Part shown: piece by piece, positions 1 to 13,501 of the stretch | Numbering within the stretch: position 1 is the stretch's first letter | Layout: each line of letters starts with the position of its first letter | Assembly (NCBI GenBank): GCA_013399305.1 | Contig: VXAI01000013.1 | Location: 4,480,255-4,544,254, forward strand | DNA from: Rostratula benghalensis | Lineage: Eukaryota > Chordata > Aves > Charadriiformes > Rostratulidae | Length of the DNA stretch: 64,000 nucleotides | Direction: 5' to 3' | The notes under the pieces: generated by a model | What the model was told of the DNA's origin: nothing | Seen by the model: only the letters and a program-made list of their open reading frames with translations | Database searches by the model: none | Program-made: the position numbers and the translations under genes

Positions 1-48
1 ATTTTCATTTTCATTTTCATTTTCATTTTCATTTTCATTTTCATTTTT
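1..48. repeat. (ATTTTC)n hexamer microsatellite
   Basis: The window opens inside a run of ATTTTC units that grades into a short poly-T. The array reaches the window edge, so its full length is not visible. Confidence 0.95.
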
Positions 49-955
49 TTTTGAGAAAGTGAAAATCTGTCCCACATCACTTGCAAAATGCAAAGAAGTA
101 AACACTTCTGAACAGTGTTTGGAATTCAGCAATATGTAAATACAGTCTTTTTGTTAAAGTGCTTAAAGTTGTCTTGAAAGCTGTAAAAAAATCCATATGT
201 TAGTGCTGAAAAGTGGTCTAGTTTTCCAAGGAATTAGGAGTTTTGAACATTGGAGCACTTCTTTGGGCACGACAATATTGATTTAGGCTTAGCTACTTCT
301 TCCTTAAAGTCATGGTGATGAAAATGCTGTACTGATTAGTAGGTGGGAAAAAAAGGAACAACTCAGAAGGAAAATTATTCAAGAAATAGAAAGCTGATGA
401 ACAGCTATGTTAAAAAACTCTATGTGTAAGGTGATAATTTTACAGGATTTCCTATTTTGTTGCATGTGTAAAGATGGGTAGTGCAGTTTAAATTAAAAGA
501 AACAGTCACATGATGTATAATGATACTTTAAAAAGTCATTAACGCATAGCATATCACACAAGCTTTTCTAGCATGGATGTTTATAGCATTTTGGTTTGAG
601 TATCTGCTGCCCCTCAGATTGCTTTCCTGAGCCCTAAGGCAACTGTTTTTCTTGAGCTGATGAAACAGTTAAAAAAAACTGTGATATGTCTTTGCTTTTC
701 TCTACATTTATTTTTGTTTCAACCAGAAACATTACTGTGTTTTTTAATAGGCTGGAAAAATAGCATTTGACACACTAGTTAATTTTACTGAGGCTTTCAA
801 TTATTTTGCAGTCTACAGGTTGACCATCGCTTATGAAAAAACACATCTTCAGTCCAGTTAAAGCTCATTCAGTTTCTCTAAGCAGATGCAAGAAAGACTT
901 TTGAGCAGGTCACCACCTTGTGTAACGGCTTTTAGCTTGCTTATTTTGTACAGAC
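49..955. other. AT-rich non-coding stretch
   Basis: No gene, transposon end or structured repeat is visible. The sequence is AT-rich, with stop codons frequent in all frames. Confidence 0.6.
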
Positions 956-1306
956 ATCACAGAATCACAGAATGGTAGGGGTTGGAAAGGACCTGCATCT
1001 AGTCCAACCTCCCTGCCAAAGTAGGTTCACCCACTTAAGGTTGGACAGGAATGCATCCAGGCAGGTTTTTAATATCTCCAGGGAAGGAGACTTCAAAATA
1101 TCTCTGGGCAGCCTGTTCCAGTTCTCTGTCATCCTCAAAGTAAATAAGTTTTTCGTCGTGTTGAAATGGAATTTTCTGTGTTCCAGCTTGTGCCTGTTGC
1201 CCCTTGTCCTGTTGCTGGACATCACTGACCCTGGCCCCATGCTCTTGACACTGGCCCTTCAGATATTTATAAGCATTGATAAGATCCCCTCTCAGTCTTC
1301 TCTTCT
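956..1306 (-). mobile_element. CR1 LINE, 3' part of a copy split by a nested CR1
   Basis: On the minus strand this is the 3' end of a CR1 non-LTR retrotransposon. The element's 3' terminus lies at the left (near 956), where the plus strand shows the reversed CR1 tail (AATCACAGAATGG, then GTTGGAAAGGACC). The minus strand keeps a decayed reading frame of about 90 codons (965-1240) matching the extreme C-terminal part of CR1 ORF2, with a fragment like NRLPRDILKSPSLEILKTCLD. At about 1306 the homology stops in the middle of the element and resumes at about 2611, so a younger CR1 has inserted here. The copy is 5'-truncated and cannot move. Confidence 0.92.
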
Positions 1307-2610
1307 CATTGAATCATAGAATGGTTAGAGTTGGAAGGGACCTTAAAGATCATCCAGTTCCAACCCAGGCAGGGATATGTCCCACTAGACCAGGTAGCTC
1401 AAAGCCCCATCCAGCTTGGTCTTGAACACTTCCAGGAATGGGGTATCCACAGCTTTTCTGGGCAATGTGTTCCAGTTCCTCACCACCTTCACAGTAAACA
1501 ATTTCTTTCTGGTATCTAATCTAAATCTCCCCTCTTTCAATTTAAAGATCATTACCCCTTGTACTGTCACTACACTTTCTGACAAAGAGTCCCTCTCCAG
1601 CTCTCCTTCAGGTAGGCCCCCTTCAGGTACTGGAAGGCCCCTACAAGGTTTTCCTGGAGCCTTCTCTTCTCCAGACTGAACAACCCCAGCTTTCTCAGCC
1701 TGTCTTCAGAGAAGAGGTGTTCCAGCCCTCTGATGATTTTTATGGCCCTCCGCTGGACCTGTTGCAACACGTCCATGTCCTTCCTGTGTCAACGACTCCA
1801 GAGCTGGACATAATACTCCAGATTGGGCCTCATGACAGCAAAGTACAGGAGCAGAATCCCCTCTTGGCTACATAACCTGCTGTCCACACTTCTTTTGATG
1901 CAGTCCAGGATGCAATTGGCTTTCTGGGCTACCAGTCAGTGAACATTTCCAGCACATGACAAGCTTCTCACCCACAAGCACTCCCAAGTCCCTTTGCTCA
2001 GGGCTGTTCTCAATCCATTCTTCGCCCAGCCTGTACTTGTGCCTGGGATTACCATATGCCAGGTGCAGGACCTTGCACTTGGCTTGGTTGAACTTCATGA
2101 GGTGTTCACAGGCCTACTTCTTCTCGAGTCTGTCCAGGTCCCTCTGGATGACATCCCTTCCCAACAGCGTGTCAACCACTCCACACAACTTGATGTTGTT
2201 ATCAAACTTGCTGAGGGTGCACTCTATCCTTCTGTCCATGTCTTCAAAAAAGATGTTAAATAGCACTGGTCCAGTACAGACCCCTGAGAAATATCACTCC
2301 TCACTGGCTTTCATTTGGACATTGAGCCATTGACCATGCCCCTTTGAGTGCAGCCATCCATCCAGTTCCTCATTCACTGAGTGGCCCATCCATCAAATAC
2401 ACCACTTGCCAATTTTGAGACCAGGATGCTATGTGGGACAGTGTCAAATGTCCAAATGTCTGTCGCTCTACACTTGTCTACCAATGCTGTGGCAACATCA
2501 TAAAAGGCCACCACATTTGTCAGGCATAACTTGCCCTTGGTGAAGCCATACCGACAGCATTCTAGGAGAAATCTACTTCATGATCTTGCCAGGCGCAGAG
2601 GTGAGACTGA
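1307..2610 (-). mobile_element. CR1 LINE, nested 5'-truncated copy with reverse transcriptase remnants
   Basis: This is a longer CR1 copy, also on the minus strand, with its 3' end at the left (GAATCATAGAATGG at about 1311). Going right it passes through the C-terminal ORF2 region (minus-strand frames at 1385-1585, 1570-1776 and 1868-2098, including [15 protein letters not shown] and [19 protein letters not shown]) and then the reverse transcriptase palm region (2100-2610). The frame is broken many times. The usual FADD catalytic block reads FDNN (2195-2206), so the enzyme would be dead. It starts and ends inside another CR1 copy. A short TTCT shared at both junctions (1303-1306 and 2612-2615) may be microhomology or a short target duplication. 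Confidence 0.93.
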
Positions 2611-2715
2611 TTTCTCCAAGATAAACAGACTCAAGTCTCTCAGCCTTTCCTCATAAGAGAGGTGCTCCTGTCCCTGGTCATCTTTATATCCCTGAAAGAC
2701 TCCAAGCACCTGCAC
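2611..2715 (-). mobile_element. CR1 LINE, distal piece of the split copy
   Basis: The sequence resumes with TTTCTCCAAG and a minus-strand CR1 segment equivalent to the 'LSYEERLRDLSL' region of ORF2 (plus-strand text CTCAGCCTTTCCTCATAAG). This is exactly the part expected next after the left piece ending at 1306. The right limit is approximate because the match fades between 2700 and 2722. Confidence 0.85.
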
Positions 2716-2722
2716 ATCAAGG

Positions 2723-2960
2723 TGTCATGGGGGTCAGAGAGGCAGCTCCCAGAAGACCTGGCCTAGCACCCCCTCCTGTTCCAAACCCCAGCCAATGAGC
2801 AGGGCAGCTAAGGAGCAGCAATAGGGCAGTTGGGGACAGCTCCATCATCCATTTATAAGTGTGTCTGTGGTGAGGTGCTAAAATAGGGTCTTGGGCCCCT
2901 GGAGTGCTGGTCGTGACCCAAATGGCCTGGTAGTGCCTCAAGACCCTGACACTGAGAACT
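2723..2960. other. GC-richer unclassified patch
   Basis: The patch is noticeably richer in G and C than its surroundings and directly adjoins the CR1 pair. A 74-codon minus-strand frame (2717-2941) looks like low stop density rather than a gene. It may be the remains of an unrecognised transposable element. Confidence 0.35.
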
Positions 2961-5900
2961 GCTTTGGTTTAATTTTATTCATAGCAAAATTGTACTCCCT
3001 TGCAGAGAATGAAGTTGCTTAAATAAATCAGTTCCATGCATTTAATTTCAAATCAGGTATTTTCATTTAAGCATTACTTTTACTCCCTCTCAGAAAAATA
3101 TCTACCTATTTCTTAAAGCATTAGTGACTTGTTCCCCAAAGCATGTAGCAACAGGTCTGATCCAGCCACATCTTCATATAGCAAAATATAAAAAAATTCC
3201 TCCATTCAGAAATTCCAAACCACTTGACAACACATGTTCCATCTTTAAATTATATAGAGTGATCACTGAAGATTCACCAATAAAATTTAATTGAGGATTT
3301 GAAAATGGTACAGGAACAAAGATGGAAAAATCTGGATTCCAGAGTAGTGAAAAATACGTAGCATTCACCATCTGTGGTCCTTGACAACAAGCAGACTATC
3401 AACACAACCATACCGTAAAAACATAACTGCTTTTATAAGCTTAAACCATCTGTAAAAACAAGTGCTTTAAATGCTAAAATGAAATGGCTCCAAGAAAAAA
3501 AAAAAAAAAAAGCACAAAACAAGCTGCTTTATTGTTCTGGTATAGCAATGTAATATTAAATAGCCAGCACAAAATCAACAAAGCAGATCAATTCATACTT
3601 AGCAAAAATCAATAGCTAATGGACTTATCTTAAGTGACTAACTCTTGTGAACTAGCAGACAGTCACAAATCTTCAGAATGTTGCTCAATTCACTCAAACA
3701 TTTGTTCTGGAAATCATTAAACCACACACACTGAGTTTTGAAACTAAGCTTTGACATTTTTATCCTTTTCTCCATTCAAAATATCATCAGCTTTTAAGAT
3801 TTTTAAGGTAGCTATAAATGTGTATGTAACTAGGCTCTTGCAAAGGGAGAGCATTCATTCATGGCAAGTGGTAAAACAAACAAATATAACTACACAACAC
3901 AAAGGTGTAAAAGAAACCAAAGCTCAAGAAAGTGTCCTTTATAGAGAGACCACTAAGCCCATTACTGCACATTAAAACAACCTGAAGGGTTCCCCACTAT
4001 ATGGCTCTTTTCTGCCTGGGAGAACCCCAGGACAGAACCTTCCTTGTTGCAGTATTCTGTTCCTGGCTGCTCCTCTGGTGAAAGCCTTAACCTAAGGAAG
4101 TGCCAGGCTCATTGCACAGCTTTTTACGCCATGTGGCTCCTTCTCTGTGCTGGCTTTGTTGTAAGGAAGCTGAGTTTTACTTCTGCATTCTTTTGGAACA
4201 TGTGGAATTTTACATCCAGGAAGTCTTTGTTATTTCAAGGGCTGTTGTTGCATAGGTGCTGCATGACAATCTTTACAAAGCATATAGAAAAAGTTTGAAA
4301 GACAGTAACTCTCACCTTTGTGTCCTTGGTATGAGATAAGTAAGTTAGGGAAGCCAAAGCCAAATAAATTCCACAATAATATACCCATTCCCATAAAATA
4401 AATATAAAATTCCATGGGCAGCATATAATGAGATGAGAGCAGAGCAACTTTTCTATGAAAACATACAGTAATAATTTCCCAGTGTAGTCTCCCAGCTTTG
4501 GCCACTTTTTGGCTCACTTTTACCTCCTAAATTAGAAGCAGCAGTGATTCTCTTACTGCTGACATATTTCATAGGCTGATGGTGGTTTTCTTTTTCTCAA
4601 TACCTTAAAATGTAGTTAACACATAAAATAAGTAAGAGGAATAAATTATGTTTGCATAAATTTAAAGTCTTAATCTAGCAGAACTGGTATGCTGCAGGGT
4701 TAAGATTTAATGCTGAGACAGTATGTTTAATATAAATAATACTTTTCCTCACCTCTGGCATTTCAGAGTCTTTCTTTATCTATATTAGGGATTCTGATAG
4801 TTGCAAATCTTCTCTCTTCCCCCATACTGATGATTTAATTCACTGCTTTCTTAAAAGTTCTTTGCAGTCCTGATTATATTCTTGTGAGTCATTCACACTT
4901 CCCTCTCCTTCCAATAGCTTCAGCTGCTCAGGTCCTCAAGGATGAGGAAGAGAGAATTACCTGGAACTACTATCAGAAAATGTTTATACTTTTCTGCCTA
5001 AGGAAATTTATCTCCTACTACAAACCAAAGCTCTCCGGTGTCTCTCCCCATACACTAATCAGAACACATGAAACCTATTCTCATCACCCTAGTCTGGAAT
5101 TAATTGAGGTGCTGCCAATTCCCACCATGCAACATTTCCAGACTTGGTCCAGACTTTTTCTTCCAACAGATAAAACACAAATTTCTGGACGACAGAAAAA
5201 ATCCATTCACGTCTATTTAGAAAAGAAACTACCAGAACTTTAAATAACTCATTATTTCAACTTTTATTCATTTAGAATATCTGTTTCAGGGAATTGGTGT
5301 TTTGAGGTAAGTTTTTTTCCATTCTAATTTGTTGTTAACATCTATTTTTCTGATATCAGAGTTTTCACCTTGTAGCAGATTTTTAGAGGTTCACATGTTC
5401 TCCTCTGGGCTGTTGCAAGGCCAGTAAGGTTGCATATTAACAAGATTAAAAATCAGACATCTGTTCTTTCTGTTAAATTGCTGAGTCTTATTTTTGTACC
5501 ATATAAATGTTATCTGACCATGCAAGATCCAATAAAATTTGATGCCAGTTTTATAAACTGTCCCTTTGCTTTATCTACATGTGGGTGATTAGATACCTTC
5601 ACCAGGTCGTGTATACAAGCAATTACAGTCAGATTGGATTAACCTACAACAGTTTACAATGACATGTAATTTTCAAAAGAGAGAGGAAAAAAAATCTAGA
5701 GGCAGTTTGCTAAGCACTATTCAAATAAGAAATTTTAAGTTATTAAATATTCATATTAACAAGAGATAATATCAAAGCTTGGTTATTCTGTCTTCCACTT
5801 AAATGCTGTGTGATATGAGTATGTCCCCTCAATGCATTACCCCTTTCCCCATTCACTTTTTAGCACTTTCCTACACATGAATTGTATAACAATGTGTGTA

Positions 5901-7725
5901 TATATATATATACATATGTACAAAATATTCTAGACATCAGTCTCTGAATATTGCATCCTAAATCAAAATTCCTAATCTGATTCATCAGAAATGTGTTTAC
6001 ATTCTGAAGTTAGGCTATTTTGCAAGATATTTCAGTTCTGAAAAGCATATTGGAAGAACCATAGAAAACTTCTAGCTGGGAGAAACAGACAAACAGACAA
6101 AATACTTCACAAAATCATTCCATGAGAAATAGAAGTTATATTGTTAAATACATCAAATAGTTAAATTTGAAAGCGTAAGACAAACTTCCTGAGATTATAT
6201 GGAGTCAGGGGTCAAAATGCACTTAGGATGAATCCAGAACTCTAGTATTTGTCCTCCAGTATTCACAGTCTTTTAGTAACATTACTGCCCTGAAGTGAGG
6301 ATGGATTAAATGGATCAAATATATATGGAGAACACCACAATAATAACATGTGTGGCCTTTCCTTCCCTGTATGCAATAATGCTTCTAGCTGAAGCAGCAG
6401 GTGGTTTGGGAGACTGGTGAGAAGAGACACATCTATGGGAAAGACTGCCTGAACCCCTGCTGAGATCCAAGACCATAGTGAACAAACACTAATGCCAATG
6501 GGGCTTTCAACTTTTATTAAGATCTATCAGTTGAGGATGAGTATTTAGTCACAGCAAGAATCCAAATGCTGAAAGTCTATCAAGAATAAGGGCAGTATAA
6601 CACAACTTCCTTTTACTTACACTCCTTTTTTTATCTCATGTCTGAGGGAAGAATACAGAAAAACAAATCCTAAATTAAAACTACTTCAGTTTCTCAATTG
6701 CTCATCACTAGTCTTTTATGAGGAGTGATATAGCCTTTAAGATTCAAAGCTGCCTATAATATCTGCTAAAGTGGAGTTCTAGGTACCATTTTTCTAGTAG
6801 CCTGCTCTGTTCCCTCTAAATTGGTTATTCATTTGAAAGGAAAGCATTAATTCAAAAGCTTCATCCACACATTCAGTATTTTATTTTGTTTGTATATTGC
6901 ATTTAAAATGTCCACATCACTCTTTTTCACTCCATCTGTTTCTATCCTTCTTTCTCACATACATAAACTCACTTTGAATAAATATGATCTTATTGTCTCC
7001 AGGCATTAAGTTTCATACATTCGTTGGTACAAAAGTAAAATAAAATCACTGTACAGTGGTAGTGTGTGTTCCCCGGAGGAAAGGAAATGATTGGTGATGA
7101 GCAATTTGGAAGTCAACATGCATAATAGAACAACATAGCCATGGTCATCATTATTACTAAATTTAATTTTCCAAAGAGGTCTAATTTTCATATTGACAGA
7201 TAAAGATAAAAGACATACAATGCTTTCCTTGAGTCAGGGAAATTCTAAATCTGTGATCTGGTTTTAGCTGCATAAGCAAATAGAGCACAAATAAGGCAGC
7301 CAGTTCAAGAAAAGGTGATGCATTAGTCCTATCGCAAACTACAATTTGTTTGCTTTATGAAGGAAAACTTAATTTTAACTGTGATCATCACAGAACTAAA
7401 TCACATGTGGCTGTCTGACCTGTTTTGGGAGACATACATGTAATATATTAATTAAATACATATAACTTCCTAAACCGTATACTTTCCATTCCACATTCAA
7501 GTTTTCTTGGACTTGTATGCTAATTCCTCCCACGGCTAGGTCTCCCACAGGCTTTTAACAGGTCTCCAAAGATACAAGAGATGTCAAATACTGACTGACT
7601 CTTTGCTCATATACTGACTGTATTTCACCTGAAATTTCACCTCCTCCAGAGGCCACAGACATTCAGCCTTGTCTAACTATAAAGTTTGAGTCAACCCCCC
7701 TGGGTCTGTTGGACAGCCATTTAGA
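2961..7725. other. AT-rich non-coding stretch with simple repeats
   Basis: There is no recognisable gene or transposon. It holds a poly-A run near 3497-3514 and a short (TA)n/(TG)n run near 5893-5920. The longest open frame (4884-5243, 119 codons, plus) matches no family I know and has a length expected by chance. Confidence 0.55.
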
Positions 7726-7797
7726 TACAGTTGGGTACGTCTGTGTTAGCACTGTAAGCGTGCAGAAGGGGTCCTTTTGGTAAGACCTTTATACTGG
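7726..7797 (-). repeat. Unclassified dispersed repeat, copy A
   Basis: The reverse complement of this segment matches 14398-14470 with six substitutions and one single-base indel over about 73 bases. Four of the six changes are simple transitions. Similarity stops abruptly on both sides. No tRNA-type A or B box, poly-A tail or CR1 end is visible, so the element class is unknown. Confidence 0.8.
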
Positions 7798-10700
7798 TTA
7801 TTTGGATAGTTTGATATGTAAGTTCTTCATAGACAAACAAGATAGGTCTAACTCCCCAGCAGTTAGAATTCAAAATGTTTAAGTCATAGCTTCCTTCATA
7901 ATCAACAAACAAACATATTCACTGCAGTATGTTTGTTGATTGACTGTAAGGGATGTATTTACTGCTCCAATATGCAGCCTTGCTCCAACCATTTTTCAAC
8001 TCATAGGATTATTAAGTGAAGCCCAGTTAAATTTAAAGCTATGCTGGCTTGAAAATAACCTTCTGTACTATGTACTACACAAGGCTTTCTGCAAGGATAT
8101 ATTTTGAACAGCATACCTTTGTCTCTCTTAAAACACCAATGTCTTATCCTTATCCAGCATATGCATCATTACTCAGCTTAATACAGGCCCATATTATGGT
8201 TTCCTTAGTAGTTGTTAATCATTACTTTTAAAGCATCTGGAACTAGACCTGCATCTTAATTCTAAACTTCATGCATGTTTTTCAGTTCAGAAAAAATCAT
8301 CCATTTGCAAGTACAAAGCAAATAACTGAGGCAAAATTCGTGCTGCGAAAACTGAGTATGTACAAGAGTGAAAACCAGCTTATTAATATCTGAAGTAAGA
8401 TTTTTAAAAACCTTAATGTATTTAATCTGTTGATCCCTCCCTGAGTCCAGAATAAGAGCAATTCTTATTTGACAAGTAAGAAAAGTGAGACACATTATAG
8501 ATGTGGACCAGAAATACTAAGGTTGACTTTTAATCCCTGTATTTAATGTGTCTCCAACTTGAGACCCCTTGCCTACACAGACTTAGGTCCTGTGGGAAGG
8601 GCAACAAATTCCCAAATCTATTTGCCTTGTGAAAACACAGTAGTGTCACAGACAGCCTTTGTACTGCCTACAGAAACACCTGTACACAGCCTACAAGGTA
8701 CACTGGCAGTGTACTAACTCACAAAATGCCACAGGAGGTTTCTGAATGTTTTTTCACACAGCAGCCTCTGGACTCCAGAGATTGGTTTATAGCTAAAACT
8801 TGAGTCATGCTACCAAATTTACTCTCTGGTTAGTCTGAGAAATTGATTTTGATTGTAGCCTTGATGGCTACAAAGTACAGGCATACCTGTTGAGACTGAC
8901 TTAAGAAGGGCCACAACCACAAAATATTTAACAAGTGGTGGAAACACTTACAAAAAACAAACAAAAAAAGAGTTTTAATTTTTATTTCATAAACACAACA
9001 TAAGACTTAACAAAACTGTTAGAATCTTTTGAAAATTTGGGGTTGAAATATCTTCTCCAAAATCACCAAGCAACTAAATGCCAGAGCTTGTAATAGAATC
9101 AATATTCCAAACCCCTCTTGTATGTTTCACCAGTCATGGTAGTTCTTAAATTTTAGTGAATGTTATTAAAAAATGTTGGTCAAAGGTTTCAGTATTGATT
9201 TCAGCTGAGAATCCAAAGGATTATTATAGATTCTCTTCTTTCTTATCCATATACTTCCAACTCTTTAACTGAATCACTGATTTTAATTAATTTTAATAAA
9301 TACACAGAAGAGATCATGTGGTCTAATGACATTTGTTCATAGACAGATTTAGGTAAAAATTTAGCGCAGGCATATTTACAGAATACACTATGTGGAACAA
9401 GGAGATCCTGCCACTGTTTGAGCTCATTTAAGGAAAGCCTTACAAAAAAAGTATTCTTTAAAAATCAAATCAAAATAACAGGTAGTCCTAGCAAGACTTG
9501 TAACACAACAAAAGGGATTTTCTTGAGACAGCATTCATGGCTGAGGCATTTTTTAAATGGTGTTTTACAGTGTGGTTTAATAGCACATGAATAAATCTTC
9601 CAAAATTAAAATATGAACCAAAGAGAAGATACAAGGTACTCTGTTACTTAACATTCATTAAAGGTTTCCTCAAATTTTTGAGCCAAAGCCCTGGAACTGA
9701 AGCTTGGAAAGAGTACTGCCATGGTAAGGTGATAGAGCATTTGCTGATTCAAGAGAACAAAATACCAGTCTACATGAATTGTCCAGAATTACCACTGGCA
9801 AACTTGTCACTGAATAGCAGCCTTGCCAGGAAGTTTATGCACACTGAGGTACTTTAAATTTCAGACAGCTATTGCTTGTTCAACAAATGCCGACATCATA
9901 CAACCCATTCCTCCTAACAGTTCACTGCCCAAATACACAAGGGCTTTGCAGCCAGAATTAACTCAGGTATTTGGTTTCATCTTGTGCCTCCTGTCACAAA
10001 TGATAAATGCTAAACATCTTTTTTGCAGTGAGTTTTGATGGCAACCAGAGGAAATACATCCATGAAAGAGGAAACTGGTAACTGGAGGAATATGCTCCAA
10101 AAAAGGACTTTTCTGCATGCCACCATTGATTTCTCAGTTCAAGAAAGCAGAGAGCAACAGTGGAGGTGTTTTTCAATGCTTAGTGTTGTAGCAAATTAAA
10201 GTAAATAAATTAAAAAACTTACATGTCAATGTATATATTGTATCTAATAGGTTACTGTCTTCAACATATACTGAACTAAAAGAAAATGCTTTGTAGTTCA
10301 CCAGAGTGAAATTTCAAAGTCTATGTTAGAAAATATTTCCCTCAGCAACAAGATTCAGGCTGATAAAGAACTTCTCATTTCAGACAAGGGCTAGAATAGA
10401 CTGAATTCTAGTCCCCGTGTATTCTTTTGTCCTTCCATAAGTTTGTCTCCGTTATCATGTGGTTTGTGTAATTTCTTCTTGTCATGTGTGGCTGTGTTAT
10501 GAATGGTGTCTTGAATCACACATGACCAGAAGCGACTACAATAAACTAATCATCATGCAACCCCAGCACCATTCAGACTTGGTTCACACACAAAAAAAAT
10601 GCACAAGAGTTGCACAAAAAGCAGGAAATGCTTTTGAAACACAGGAATAACAGAAGGGTCAGAGAAACAGGTAATCTTGTAAAAACCTTGGCAACTCTGA

Positions 10701-13501
10701 ATAAGGTTGGCATAAATCAATCACATCTTGCTGTTACCAGGACTCAGAGACACTTAATTTGCCCTTTCCCACATTGCTATTATAAGATTTATTCCTGGGT
10801 TAAGGTACATCAGAATTGTGTAGATCTCATATCTTCTCATTATCAAATCAGTAAAGATGGGATGAAATGTGCCTCTTTTCAGAAGGAAGAAAAAGAAAAG
10901 GTGTTTTCATTATCAGAATGATTAAGAGGTGAGAGTTTCATGTAGGTTACTCAAGCAGACATATAGAAGTCGCCCAAACAGAATGGGGAAAAACTAGGGC
11001 TTTATTGCATTTCAAAGAACTGATCTAAGTCCCTGAGTCTTTTTTTACCAAAACTCTAGAAATTGACATCCATTCTACCTTTAACAAATTCAAGAAGCAT
11101 CCATTTATCTTACTAAGATAACAGATTAATAGTAAAGCAGCCCTTTACTTTTTTTTTCTCAATAGCTACAGTTTGTGAGGATCCATTATCTAATACATCT
11201 AATACATGCTACTTTCTGCATTTCGCTACCATGGCAACAAGTACTATAAAAAATAAAACTATCTCACTGGAGACTTTTGGTGCTCCTAAATGCATCATTT
11301 TATGCATAGTTTCACTTAACTTTTTTTTTTTCTGCTTAGTCTTTCTTACTGTTGGAAATAGTATTTCATCTGTTAAGTAAAAACCAAGAAAAATAAGGAT
11401 GACTGCTTGAGTAACTGTGCCTAATTATGCCCTGTTTCTTCGTAGCCGTGTTTAGAAGGCTTAGCTGCTGACTGAACTAAGATGCTGTCTGTATGATTGT
11501 TGGCTCAGGAACCGTAGGTGAAATCCTTTAACTTCAGTCAGAACTTTGCAAGCAGTGTTGGAGGGTAATAGGATTTTACCTCGTGTTTTTTGACTTAATT
11601 TGTGTGATAACAAAGAGATTCTAGCATGCTCAGAATGTCTAACTACTAATAAATGTACATCAACCACTATCAGCAACTTTTTGGGGTATTTGCAAAGAGA
11701 AAGGCAGACATGATTCTGAGGAATAAACACCAATGGTGGGATTCACATTGTGATACAAAGCACTTAGTTATTCAGTTCTCCCTAAATCATGTGCCTGAGG
11801 TAAGACTCAGTTATAAATACAGGGGCCTAACACCCCTGTAGAAACTACAGTATGCAAGATAGGCAGCTGACTGATAGATATGAGACAGAGCTTACAGAAG
11901 ATGGAGGTTTATAAGGGAGAAAACCATTTCTTTAAGCCTGCAGTCATTTTGTGTATATGGATTATGCTTTGCTCCAATGGATGTGCCAAGTATTGCATTT
12001 ATTTTCTTTCTTTCTTACCCATCCCCTAGTTGAAAAGTCAATAAGATACTCTATTGCTATGCGTAGTATCCTATTATACAAAGAGTTAAGCATGTAAGAT
12101 AAGGGCAATTGATATTGTGTCAAAAAGAAGAAAAAGTGTTACAGACGCAGAATTTCTCAGGGAAGAAATGAGCAGAAATATGAATATATTTTCCTTGAAT
12201 TCATCCATGACAAATAAATTTGAATACAATGTATTAGATGCCATTGATATTGTTATCTGGAGGCAAAAACCCAATACAAAATAAGCATACGAACAAACAA
12301 GATGGGATCTGAATTCTGAAAAAATACTGTGCAAACTGCAGGAATCCGCCTTGTTAGAGTACAGGATGCCTGGCTGGTGAGGTCAGGAACAGGAAAATAA
12401 TCATCATCTGGGTAAAGTGTAATGCCTTGTTATGTAATGCTTTGTTATTCTGATTTTTATGGCAATAAAATGGAATGGTCTTGTGTGTTAACTTGTTATT
12501 ACAAGCACTTGTGATTCTTGGAAAAACAGCAAATAGATGTCACAAACAATTCCAAAATACATAAATGACATCAAATGGCAAGAACTAGAAATATTTAGCA
12601 GTTGATCAGCTAAACTTCTTTCAAATACATGTGACTCCATTGTCTATAATGAGACCACACACACCTTCCTCATGTTTAAAATTGTATAGTTGTGTCCTTA
12701 CCTCAAAATGTGCTTTGAGTACAGAATGTCAACAGGAACAAAGAGAAAAATAAAGAAAAGATGATGACGATGATAAAAGATAGTGGTCTGAATATAGTTT
12801 TCTCCCTGTGGGCAGGTGCTATAATCTGGGGCATTTTAGGTCATCTGAGTCATCGGCTTTGGGTTGGTTGATATAACAAAGGACCTTTGATGGATATGTT
12901 CCCGTCTGAACTGGAGGCCAAGTGTGATACTATCAGCCATTTCAAATGTCACTAGACACTACTGTGTGGGAAAGTGAATCAAGTTCCTAGAGACAAGATA
13001 AAGAAAAATGTGATGGTAAAACAGTTATCAAGGAGACTGGGACAAGGGAGACATCCTTTACAAAGGAAAAATCTCAAAGTTGTTAATTTATAAAGAAAAC
13101 AGAGATGTGCATGCCATTAAAGATATGTAAAAATTCAAGCAAATTGAGCACCTGTCATAAAACCCAGCCACTGCTTCAGATAGCTGTTGATGAAGCCAAC
13201 AGTCATTTTTTAAATCACTTGATCATTTCTACCAAAGGTTGATTGCAAGTTGCATCAAAAAAGGATCAAAATTAAAGAGGATGCTTATATAGAAGCTATG
13301 CCAGTTTAAGGTTCCTTTGTAAGAATCAGGTGGTGCATGAAATCTGGTGTTACTACCACATAGGAGAAAGGCAACACTAACTCCAGGACAGTCAACCAAA
13401 TGGCAGATTGGTGCCTCTGTGGTGCTTTAACTCAGTCCTCAGATGGAGGATGCTGATGTTTGTCTGCAGATGTTATACAGGAAACCTAACTTTAAGAGCA
13501 G
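7798..13501. other. AT-rich non-coding stretch
   Basis: I see no gene, LINE end, LTR or long tandem array here. Open frames are short (103 codons or less) and overlap on both strands, with no family resemblance. Confidence 0.55.

Noticed and set aside
965..2333. Multiple open frames in this interval on the plus strand
   Set aside because: They are antisense shadows of minus-strand CR1 ORF2 remnants.
4884..5243. 119-codon plus-strand frame preceded by a pyrimidine-rich tract, resembling a terminal exon
   Set aside because: Its translation is unfamiliar, and open frames of this length occur by chance. No poly-A signal or second exon could be linked.
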